Part shown: piece after piece, positions 9,025 through 15,560 of the stretch
How positions within the stretch are numbered: the stretch's first letter is position 1
Layout of the letters: each line of letters starts with the position of its first letter
Assembly: GCA_018268935.1 (NCBI GenBank)
Contig: JAFDVS010000059.1
Coordinates: 72,253 to 136,252, forward strand
Origin: Acidobacteriota bacterium
Lineage (GTDB): Bacteria > Acidobacteriota > Terriglobia > Bryobacterales > Bryobacteraceae
DNA length: 64,000 nt
Direction of reading: 5' to 3'
The notes under the pieces: model-generated
Seen by the model: the letters and a program-made list of their open reading frames with translations, nothing else
The model's database searches: none
What the model was told of the DNA's origin: nothing
Position numbers and translations under genes: made by a program

Positions 9025-11161
9025 TTACAGTTGGCCCCCCATGAGTACGCGCAAGGCAATCGGCCAGCGCCTTTCGCGTCATGACGGAATTGAGAAGTCG
9101 ACTGGCCGGGCTAAATACAACTCGGATCTGAACAAGCCGGGGATGCTGCAATCGGCATTGCTGACGTCGCCCTACGCGCATGCGCGGGTGCGAAGCATCG
9201 ATGTGAGCGCGGCGGAGAAGGCTCCGGGCGTGACGGCGGTGCGAGTGATCGCGCCGGCGGGCACGGAGTTGCAGTGGCAGAGCCAGGAAATCGCGGTGGT
9301 GGCGGCGGCGACCGAACCGCAGGCTCGCGATGCCGTGCGATTGATCAAGATCGACTACGAAGTGTTGCCGCACGTGGTGCGGGAAGAAGACATCTCGAAA
9401 GTGGGCAACCGGGCAAAGCCGGCCGGCGAGCAATTGACGGGCGATCCGGACAAGGCGTTCAAGGAAGCCGATGTTGTCAACGAGGGGCATTATGGCATCC
9501 CCGTGTTGACGCACTGCTGCCTGGAGTCGCATGGACAGGTAGTGCAGTGGAACGGCGACCAGGTGAACTACTGGCCTTCGACACAGAACGTTTCCGGTAT
9601 CGGTGGCGACCTGGCGAAGAACATTGAATTGCCGGCGACGGCGATCAAGGTGCACCAGGATCATATTGGCGGCGGATTCGGCAGCAAGTTCGGATCGGAC
9701 CGCTGGGGCGTGGAAGGCGCGAAGCTATCGAAGGCGAGCGGCGGGCGTCCGGTGAAGACGTTCCTCGATCGCGCGACAGAGCTGAACATCGCGGGCAACC
9801 GTCCTTCGGCGTACGCCAAGATCAAGATGGGCGCGAAGAAAGACGGCACCATCATCGCGTGGGAATCGACGTCGTGGGCGACGGGCGGGATGGGCGGCGG
9901 CGCAATGCCTCCGATTCCGTACGTGATCACGAATATCCCGAACCGGCGCTTGAACCATTCGGCGGTGGCGACCAATGGTGGTCCGCTGCGCGCATGGCGT
10001 GCTCCGAACCATCCGCAGGCGTCGTTCCTGACGTGCGCGGCGGTGGAGGATCTGGCGGCGAAGCTGGGCATGGATCCGATTGAGGTGTTCGTGAAGAACA
10101 TCGAGTATGCACCGGAGCCGCGGCGCGAATCGTATATTTACCAATTCAAGAAAGCGGCGGAACTGTCCGAGTGGAGTAAGCGGTGGCATCGCCGTGGCGA
10201 CTCCGGCTCGGGTCCGGTGAAGCGCGGCCTGGGCGTTGGCATTTGTTCGTGGGGTGGCGCGGGCCATGCCTCGACGTGCAACGCGAAGATCAATCCCGAT
10301 GGTTCGGTGGATATCGAATTGGGCAGCCAGGATCTGGGCACCGGAACGCGGACGATCATTGCGCAGGTGGCGGCGGAAACGCTGGGCCTGCCGGTGAACG
10401 CGGTGAAGGTGAAGCTCGGTGACAACGCTCTGCCTCCTTCGAACGGATCGGGCGGATCGACGACGGTGGGCGGCGTGAGCAGCTCGACGCGCATCGCGAC
10501 GGTGAACGCATTGGACAAGCTGTTTGAGAAGGTAGCTCCTTCGCTGAACACGACGGCGGACAAGTTGGAAGCCGTGGGTGGGAAGATCCAGGTGAAGGGC
10601 GATCCGGCGAAGTCGCTGACGTGGGCGGCTGCCTGCCGCAAGCTGGGGACGCAGAGCATCTCCGAGCAGGGGCAGAACAATCCGCGCAATCCTCTGGGTT
10701 TGAATACGCAGGGTGTTGCCGGGGTGCAGATTGCCGATGTCAGTGTGGACGTGGAAACGGGCGTGGTGAAGATGAACCGCATGGTGGCGGTGCAGGATTG
10801 CGGATTGGTAGTGAATCCGAAGCTTGCCGAGAGCCAGGTGGCGGGCGCCTGCATCATGTCGATCTGCGGTGCACTGATGGAAGAGCGGGTAATGGATCAG
10901 CAGACCGGGCGCGTGTTGAATCCCGATATGGAGTTCTACAAGCTGGCCGGCGCGGCCGATATCGGCGAGATCATCGTGCACATGGATCTGCGCGAGGAAC
11001 TGGACAAGCGGGGCGTGATCGGGTTGGGCGAACCACCGACGGTTGGCGGCGTGGCAGCGATTGCCAACGCGGTAGCCAATGCGATCGGAGTGCGCGTGCC
11101 GATTATTCCGCTGACACCGGACCGGGTATTGAGGGCTCTCGAAGAAAGGAGGAGCGCGTAA
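9017..11161 (+). CDS. Molybdopterin-binding catalytic subunit, aldehyde oxidoreductase/xanthine dehydrogenase family (PaoC-like)
   Basis: 714 residues. Binds the molybdenum cofactor and hydroxylates an aldehyde or N-heterocycle; the substrate cannot be read. Residues 9-100 are the aldehyde oxidase a/b hammerhead domain (GQRLSRHDGIEKSTGRAKY). Later motifs include HIGGGFGSKFG in the cofactor-binding region, GSQDLGTGTRTI, SGGSTTVGGVSSSTR, and GVIGLGEPPTVGGVAA near the C-terminus, where the Glu fits the conserved catalytic base. The ATG is preceded by GGGAGG six bases away, inside the last codons of the iron-sulfur subunit. It has no signal peptide of its own and would be exported bound to the Tat-bearing subunit, as in PaoABC. 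Confidence 0.9.
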   Translation: MPNYSWPPMSTRKAIGQRLSRHDGIEKSTGRAKYNSDLNKPGMLQSALLTSPYAHARVRSIDVSAAEKAPGVTAVRVIAPAGTELQWQSQEIAVVAAATEPQARDAVRLIKIDYEVLPHVVREEDISKVGNRAKPAGEQLTGDPDKAFKEADVVNEGHYGIPVLTHCCLESHGQVVQWNGDQVNYWPSTQNVSGIGGDLAKNIELPATAIKVHQDHIGGGFGSKFGSDRWGVEGAKLSKASGGRPVKTFLDRATELNIAGNRPSAYAKIKMGAKKDGTIIAWESTSWATGGMGGGAMPPIPYVITNIPNRRLNHSAVATNGGPLRAWRAPNHPQASFLTCAAVEDLAAKLGMDPIEVFVKNIEYAPEPRRESYIYQFKKAAELSEWSKRWHRRGDSGSGPVKRGLGVGICSWGGAGHASTCNAKINPDGSVDIELGSQDLGTGTRTIIAQVAAETLGLPVNAVKVKLGDNALPPSNGSGGSTTVGGVSSSTRIATVNALDKLFEKVAPSLNTTADKLEAVGGKIQVKGDPAKSLTWAAACRKLGTQSISEQGQNNPRNPLGLNTQGVAGVQIADVSVDVETGVVKMNRMVAVQDCGLVVNPKLAESQVAGACIMSICGALMEERVMDQQTGRVLNPDMEFYKLAGAADIGEIIVHMDLREELDKRGVIGLGEPPTVGGVAAIANAVANAIGVRVPIIPLTPDRVLRALEERRSA

Positions 11162-11162
11162 C

Positions 11163-12143
11163 ATGCAAGCGTTTGAGTACGCAAGTCCAACTTCTGTGAA
11201 GGAAGCGATCGGCATGCTCTCCTCGCAATGGGGAGAGGCCGATATTCTGGCGGGTGGCACGGACCTGCTGGCCTTGATGAAGGAATACATCCACACGCCG
11301 AAGCGAGTGATCAACATTAAGGGGATCAAGGAACTCGGCGGGATTGCGAAGACGGCGGCGGGGTTGCGGATTGGCGCAACCGTGACGCTGGACGAGCTGA
11401 CGGAGAACGCGGCGGTGCGGACGGAGTATCCGTCGCTGCACCAGGCGGCGATGGGGGTATCGAGCCCGCAGATCCGCAACATGGGCACGGTGGGCGGGGA
11501 TCTGTGCCAGCGCCCGCGCTGCTGGTATTTCCGTGGCGGCCACGGGATTCTGGGCCAGGAGAACGGCAAGAGTCTCGCGGTAGACGGAGAGAACCGCTAT
11601 CACGCGATTTTCCCGAAGTCGCAGGCTTACTATGTGAACGCATCGAGCCTGGCTCCGGCGCTGATTGCGCTGGGGGCGAAGGCGAAGATTGCGGGTCCGA
11701 ACGGGAATCGGGAAGTGCCGGTGGAGCAGCTATTCGTGGTTCCGAGCAACAACTCGGGGCGCGAGCTGTCACTGGCGGCGAACGAAATCCTGACGGAGAT
11801 TGTGGTGCCTTCGGCTCGCGGCGTGAAGAACGCTACCTATGAAGTGCGGCAGAAGGAGGCGCTCGATTGGCCTCTGGTGACGGCTTCGGTGGCGATCAAG
11901 ATGAAGGGCAGCAGCGTGGCGAGCGCCAGAGTGGTGCTGGGACACGTTGGGCCGACGCCGGTGGTGGCAACGGAAGCCGAGCAGATGCTGGCCGGAAAGT
12001 CGCTGACGCAGGATGTGGCGACGGAGGCAGGCAAGAGCGCGGTGAACGGAGCGCAGCCGATGAGCGGGAATGCGTACAAGGTGCAACTGGCACGCGTCGC
12101 GGTGAAGCGCGCGTTGCTGGAAGCGGCTAAGGCGCGAGGGTAA
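11163..12143 (+). CDS. FAD-binding subunit of the molybdenum hydroxylase (PaoB-like, 4Fe-4S ligands mostly missing)
   Basis: 326 residues of the FAD-binding medium-subunit family. LAGGTDLLALMKEYI is the FAD loop, NMGTVGGDLCQ the second FAD contact, and the C-terminal CO-dehydrogenase-flavoprotein domain follows (about 215-320). After GGDLCQRPRCWYFRGG there is an insert at the place where E. coli PaoB holds an extra [4Fe-4S] cluster, but only CQRPRC remains; the other expected Cys positions are non-Cys here (GILGQENGKS, QAYYVNAS). The ATG follows the large-subunit stop by one base with GGAGG upstream. Gene order is small-large-medium, unlike paoABC. Confidence 0.88.
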   Translation: MQAFEYASPTSVKEAIGMLSSQWGEADILAGGTDLLALMKEYIHTPKRVINIKGIKELGGIAKTAAGLRIGATVTLDELTENAAVRTEYPSLHQAAMGVSSPQIRNMGTVGGDLCQRPRCWYFRGGHGILGQENGKSLAVDGENRYHAIFPKSQAYYVNASSLAPALIALGAKAKIAGPNGNREVPVEQLFVVPSNNSGRELSLAANEILTEIVVPSARGVKNATYEVRQKEALDWPLVTASVAIKMKGSSVASARVVLGHVGPTPVVATEAEQMLAGKSLTQDVATEAGKSAVNGAQPMSGNAYKVQLARVAVKRALLEAAKARG

Positions 12144-12148
12144 GCGAC

Positions 12149-12364
12149 GTGGAACGGTCCAGCCTGACGGTGATTGACGACGACCGGTGTTCGAACATTC
12201 GGTGGAAGGGTCTGTTTGTGGACACTACCTGGGATCCGAATGTGCAGCATGGGAATGACCGGGCGTACTGGTGTCACAAGACGCAGGTAATGATGGGGCC
12301 GGACGGGCGGGTTGTGGACGATTACGAATGCAACCCGTTCCGGAAGTGTTACGAAGAGTTGTAG
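12149..12364 (+). CDS. Small four-cysteine protein at the end of the molybdenum hydroxylase operon
   Basis: 71 residues starting at GTG, with GAGGGTAAG a few bases upstream, five bases after the FAD subunit. The sequence has four Cys (DDRCSN, AYWCHKT, DYECNPFRKC) and several Trp/Asp, with no membrane segment or signal. I do not recognise a family. The position before the operon terminator suggests it is made with the oxidoreductase; a metal-binding or cluster/cofactor-insertion role is possible but is inference only. Composition matches the operon, which supports a real gene. Confidence 0.6.
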   Translation: MERSSLTVIDDDRCSNIRWKGLFVDTTWDPNVQHGNDRAYWCHKTQVMMGPDGRVVDDYECNPFRKCYEEL

Positions 12365-12365
12365 G

Positions 12366-12412
12366 ATCATCCCGGGCGGTGAGGGTTACGCTGCCCGGGA
12401 TGATATAGTTTT
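12366..12412 (+). terminator. Rho-independent terminator of the molybdenum hydroxylase operon
   Basis: Perfect 12-base inverted repeat: ATCATCCCGGGC at 12366-12377 and GCCCGGGATGAT at 12393-12404, 15-base loop, followed by TTTT at 12409-12412. It begins one base after the stop of the 71-residue gene. The right arm runs into a TATAGT box (12404-12409) for the next gene. Confidence 0.7.
12404..12409 (+). promoter_or_regulatory. -10 box (TATAGT) for the DUF1326 gene
   Basis: TATAGT, 22 bases before the ATG at 12432, with AGGAGG in between. No clear -35. It overlaps the upstream terminator stem, so termination and initiation are packed together. Confidence 0.4.
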
Positions 12413-12431
12413 GAGTAGGAGGCTGAGGATA

Positions 12432-13115
12432 ATGACGTCGATGAAAGCTATCGTTCTGTCCGCTGCGCTAACCTCCCTGGCGTTTGGCGCCGGACTGGAA
12501 AAATCGCGTTTGCACGGCGAGTACGTGGAAGCGCGCACGGCCGATATTTTTACGGGGCCCTGTTTTGCGAATGCCGAAGTGAACCTGATGGGCGATCTGG
12601 CCGTGTTTGGCTGGAAGGTGTCGAAGGGGAACTTTGAGGGCGTGAGCCTGGACGGGCTGGGCGTGGTGGGCGTGGTGAAGGCCAGTGCGACGCTGGGCGA
12701 TGTCCACACCAATGCGTATCCGGTGAAGTCGGTGCTGATTGTGGATGAGCGGGCCAATGCCGAGCAGCGGATGGCGTTGCAGAAGTTCGCGGCCAAGATG
12801 GGCGGCGATTTGATGCAGCAGGTGGTGAAGGTTGTGTATGCTCCCGTGGATCTGACGGTGAAGAACAACAACATTCACAGCGCTTCGGCGACATTGAAGG
12901 CGGGCGCGATTGCGGAGATCACGACGCGTGCGATCCACGATGGCGATCACATCTGCACGAACGAAGAAGTCTGGTACCAGCCGTTGACGAAGCTGGAGCA
13001 TGCGATGCCGGCGTATTCGTTGGCGCACAGCTACCAGGGTGACGGATTGGGCACGACGTGGAAGAGCCCGGACAAGCGGAGCGCGTTTGTCGGCACGTTC
13101 CAGTTGAACGACTAG
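12432..13115 (+). CDS. DUF1326 family secreted protein
   Basis: About 227 residues with a short signal peptide (MKAIVLSAALTSLAFGAG). The start of the mature region, EYVEARTADIFTGPCFANAE, is the DUF1326 hallmark. The domain covers nearly the whole protein (LMGDLAVFGWKV, LDGLGVVGVVKAS, SVLIVDERANAEQRMALQKF). Function is unknown for the family. AGGAGG precedes the ATG by nine bases; a second ATG nine bases on is possible. The gene stands alone between two terminators. Confidence 0.85.
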   Translation: MTSMKAIVLSAALTSLAFGAGLEKSRLHGEYVEARTADIFTGPCFANAEVNLMGDLAVFGWKVSKGNFEGVSLDGLGVVGVVKASATLGDVHTNAYPVKSVLIVDERANAEQRMALQKFAAKMGGDLMQQVVKVVYAPVDLTVKNNNIHSASATLKAGAIAEITTRAIHDGDHICTNEEVWYQPLTKLEHAMPAYSLAHSYQGDGLGTTWKSPDKRSAFVGTFQLND

Positions 13116-13145
13116 TACTTTCTTCCGGTTACTTTCGATTCACGA

Positions 13146-13190
13146 AGAACCCTCCAATTGGCCAGACCGGTTGGAGGGTTCTGTGTTTAT
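13146..13190 (+). terminator. Rho-independent terminator after the DUF1326 gene
   Basis: Perfect 12-base stem: AGAACCCTCCAA at 13146-13157 and TTGGAGGGTTCT at 13171-13182, 13-base loop, then GTGTTTAT. It lies 30 bases after the stop and just before the -10 box of the sigma-factor operon. Confidence 0.75.
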
Positions 13191-13193
13191 ACT
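13188..13193 (+). promoter_or_regulatory. -10 box (TATACT) of the sigma/anti-sigma operon
   Basis: TATACT with no recognisable -35. A transcript from it would begin near 13200, just before an AGGAG at 13203-13207, so the leader would be very short. Confidence 0.4.
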
Positions 13194-13312
13194 TGTAGGC
13201 ACAGGAGATCATCATCGCGGAATTTCTGGAATCTGCGGCGAAGTATCCCGCGGCGGTAGCGGGAGCAGGAGAGCTGTCGCCAGCGGAGGGGGATAGGGAT
13301 CTTCATCGGGAA

Positions 13313-13801
13313 GTGCTGGAGATGTATGAGCAGCATTCGGCCTGGTTGTTGCGATTTGCGAGGATGGCAACGGGCCGGGAGGACGGGTCGCTGGCACAGG
13401 ATGGGGTGCAGGAAGCATTCTTCCGGTATTTCGTGTTTCGCCGCGAGGGGAACACGGTGGATGATCCAAGGAAGTGGCTGCAACAGTATTTGAAGGAGTA
13501 CCTGGAACGAGCCCTGGCGAGATCGGCACGCGATGAAAGAGTGCGTGCGGAGAGCGGGGGCGGGACCAGTGGAATGCAGGAAATGCTGTTCGATGTGCAG
13601 CGCCGTTTGCCGCAGTTGTTGTCTCCACGGGAATTGCAAGCGATGCGGTTGAGAGCAGAGGGGTTCCGCTACGCGGAGATTGCGGACGCCTTGAGTGTGA
13701 CTGTTGGGACGGTGGGAACGATGATTGCGCGAGCGGTCAAGAAGCTGCAATCGGAATTCGGGCCACGGGAGAATCTCAAGCATGGAAGGTCGGACGAGTA
13801 G
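13313..13801 (+). CDS. Sigma-70 family RNA polymerase sigma factor (ECF-like)
   Basis: 162 residues from the GTG at 13313. Region 2-like part: EMYEQHSAWLLRFARMATG, then VQEAFFRYFVF. Region 4: LSPRELQAMRLRAEGFRYAEIADALSVTVGTVGTMIARAVKKL, a clear helix-turn-helix. The frame is open back to 13199 without any ATG, GTG or TTG, and the added residues (AEFLESAAKYPAAVAGAGEL..) are plausible; an AGGAG at 13203-13207 precedes an ATCATCATC run, so the true start may be a rare ATC (13211 or 13214), giving about 195 residues. The GTG used here has a poor ribosome site. First gene of an operon with a zinc anti-sigma-like protein and a membrane protein. Confidence 0.82.
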   Translation: MLEMYEQHSAWLLRFARMATGREDGSLAQDGVQEAFFRYFVFRREGNTVDDPRKWLQQYLKEYLERALARSARDERVRAESGGGTSGMQEMLFDVQRRLPQLLSPRELQAMRLRAEGFRYAEIADALSVTVGTVGTMIARAVKKLQSEFGPRENLKHGRSDE

Positions 13802-14246
13802 CAAACCGTCATGGCATCCCGATACTGGGGATCTGGTTCTGTACCTTGACGGTGAATCCGGTTGGCTTGCTTCGCTACGAGTGCGGGTGCACCTGTTGCG
13901 ATGCAGGGAGTGTCTGCGGAAGGTGGGGGCGATGGATGCGCAGATGGCTGCGCTGGCGGAGGCGGGGAGTGGGGAATTGGCTGGAATCAGGCAGAATCTG
14001 ATGGCGGCGATGCGGGCCTACGAGGAGGGGGCGCCTGCGCGGACGTTTCAGGTGACTCCGGAGATCCGCAAGATGCTGGAGGAATATGTTGGCGTGCGGA
14101 TGGCGGCACAGTTGGAAGAACGGGTGTTGCATTCGTCGAATACGCGTGAGGCGTACGATTCCGTCGACCGGACATTGCGGTTGCTGATGGGGGGGAAAGC
14201 AGCGGCAAGCCTGCGAACGAAGCTGCTGCAGGAGATGCCACGATGA
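13782..14246 (+). CDS. Putative zinc-binding anti-sigma factor
   Basis: 154 residues. VHLLRCRECLRKV gives HxxxCxxC, the zinc-binding anti-sigma (ZAS/zf-HC2) signature, close to the N-terminus as in soluble or short anti-sigma factors. The rest is helical (MDAQMAALAEAG, IRKMLEEYVGVRMAAQLEERV) without a membrane segment. It overlaps the sigma factor's 3' end by 20 bases (ATG at 13782 with GGGAG upstream), and its stop shares ATGA with the next gene. It probably sequesters the sigma factor next door; this is inference from motif and position. Confidence 0.7.
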   Translation: MEGRTSSKPSWHPDTGDLVLYLDGESGWLASLRVRVHLLRCRECLRKVGAMDAQMAALAEAGSGELAGIRQNLMAAMRAYEEGAPARTFQVTPEIRKMLEEYVGVRMAAQLEERVLHSSNTREAYDSVDRTLRLLMGGKAAASLRTKLLQEMPR

Positions 14247-15121
14247 GGTGGGGAATGACGCCGCGGCAGTTAGCGGCGGTGAGCATGGGCGCGTTCGGGG
14301 TGTCGGTGTTATCGGCGGTGATGTGGGCTATCACGGGGGACATGAACTGGACGGTGAAGTTTTTCCAGTATCCGGGGGCGTGGTTCCTGGTGTTCACGTG
14401 CGTGGCGCAGCTTTATCTGAGTTACTCGGTGTGGAAGGGTTTTGAGAGCGGGGAACCGATGGAAGTGGCGTGGTTCCTGCTGACGATGGCGGCGGCGGTG
14501 CGATTGTTGGGGACTTCGATTTCGCAATTGCTGCGGCCGATTCTGATGGAGTACCGGTGGCTGGATCCGACGGTGGTGCGGGACATGGGGATCGTGATGT
14601 CGAGCCCGCTGATGTTCCTGTTATTGGGCTGCGGGCTGTTTCTGGTGCTGCGGGTGTACCGGCAGTTGGGATTGCTGCGCATGCTGACGAAGGTGGACTA
14701 CCTGTTGATTGGACTGAGTGTGTTGTTTTGTCTGCATCAGGGGAAGGAAGTCATTGAGTGGCTGCCGGATCTGAAGCGGCGGTTCAACGTGTTTGCGATG
14801 TTGAACTGGGCGTCTGATCCGCTGTTGAGTTTGTTGCTGGTGGAGTCGATCATCTTGTGGCGCTCCGGGCGGCATCTGGCTGGCGGGTATATCGGGCATT
14901 GTTATGGCGCATTTGCGATGGCGGTGATGTTGACGTCGTTGGGAAATGTGGGGCTATGGATTGAGGCGTGGGGATTGCTGCCGTGGCCGTACCGGGCAGT
15001 GGTGTGGTTTGTGTGGATACCGGCGGCGGCGTGGTTTGCGGTGGCTCCGGCGTATATGGCGCAAGGGATGGCGAGGGCGATGGCGGGCAGGGCAGTGGTT
15101 GTGGGGGAGGCAAGAAGTTAG
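14243..15121 (+). CDS. Polytopic membrane protein of the sigma/anti-sigma operon
   Basis: 292 residues with about seven hydrophobic helices (AVSMGAFGVSVLSAVMWAI, AWFLVFTCVAQLYLSY, AWFLLTMAAAVRLLG, SSPLMFLLLGCGLFLVL, DYLLIGLSVLFCL, FAMAVMLTSLGNVGLWI, AVVWFVWIPAAAWFAV). No recognised family or catalytic motif. The start overlaps the anti-sigma stop as ATGA, so translation is coupled. It may sense the signal that releases the sigma factor, but this is only inferred from the operon. The stop codon lies in the first unit of a heptamer repeat array. Confidence 0.75.
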   Translation: MRWGMTPRQLAAVSMGAFGVSVLSAVMWAITGDMNWTVKFFQYPGAWFLVFTCVAQLYLSYSVWKGFESGEPMEVAWFLLTMAAAVRLLGTSISQLLRPILMEYRWLDPTVVRDMGIVMSSPLMFLLLGCGLFLVLRVYRQLGLLRMLTKVDYLLIGLSVLFCLHQGKEVIEWLPDLKRRFNVFAMLNWASDPLLSLLLVESIILWRSGRHLAGGYIGHCYGAFAMAVMLTSLGNVGLWIEAWGLLPWPYRAVVWFVWIPAAAWFAVAPAYMAQGMARAMAGRAVVVGEARS

Positions 15122-15163
15122 AAGTTAGAAGTTAGAAGTTAGGAGTTAGAAGTTAGAATTTTA
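15114..15163. repeat. GAAGTTA heptamer tandem array
   Basis: Six consecutive 7-base units (15114-15155): five GAAGTTA and one GGAGTTA, then a degenerate GAATTTTA. It includes the stop codon of the upstream membrane protein and lies 23 bases before the four-helix-bundle gene. Confidence 0.9.
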
Positions 15164-15185
15164 GTTGGTCGAAAGTTGAGGTTTT

Positions 15186-15560
15186 ATGGCGGTTCAACGG
15201 GCGGCGGCTCGGAGCTTTCAGGATTTGTTGGTTTGGCAGAAGGCTCATTTGTTTGTGCTCGGGGTGTACCGTTTGTCGGGTGGCTTTCCTAAGAGTGAAA
15301 CTTATGGTTTGACTCAACAGTTGCGACGGGCGGCGGTGTCCGTCCCGGCTAATATTGCTGAAGGGTTTCGGCGGCGGGGTAAGAATGATAAGGCTCGGTT
15401 TCTGAATATCGCCGAAGCGTCGTTGGAGGAGTGCCGGTATTACTTGATTTTGGCTCAGGACCTTGGGTATGGGTGCGGCCTGGAGTTGATGGAACCGGCT
15501 GATGAAGTGAGTAAGATGCTTCGATCTTACGCTGGTCAGGTTCTGGCTTCTGATTTTTAG
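15186..15560 (+). CDS. Four-helix-bundle protein (23S rRNA intervening-sequence protein family, S23)
   Basis: 124 residues. The family pattern is clear: FQDLLVWQKAHLFVLGVYRL, FPKSETYGLTQQLRRAAVSV, PANIAEGFRRRGKNDKARFL, EASLEECRYYLILAQDLGY. These small helical proteins were named after ORFs in rRNA intervening sequences but often stand alone, as here, and their role is unknown. GAGG lies six bases before the ATG. It ends with a four-base overlap against the convergent cytochrome/PSD1 gene. The heptamer array upstream is unusual. Confidence 0.88.
   Translation: MAVQRAAARSFQDLLVWQKAHLFVLGVYRLSGGFPKSETYGLTQQLRRAAVSVPANIAEGFRRRGKNDKARFLNIAEASLEECRYYLILAQDLGYGCGLELMEPADEVSKMLRSYAGQVLASDF

Noticed and set aside
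15114..15163. Heptamer array as a CRISPR or plasmid-type iteron
   Set aside because: Units are 7 bases with no spacers, and no cas or replication gene is nearby.
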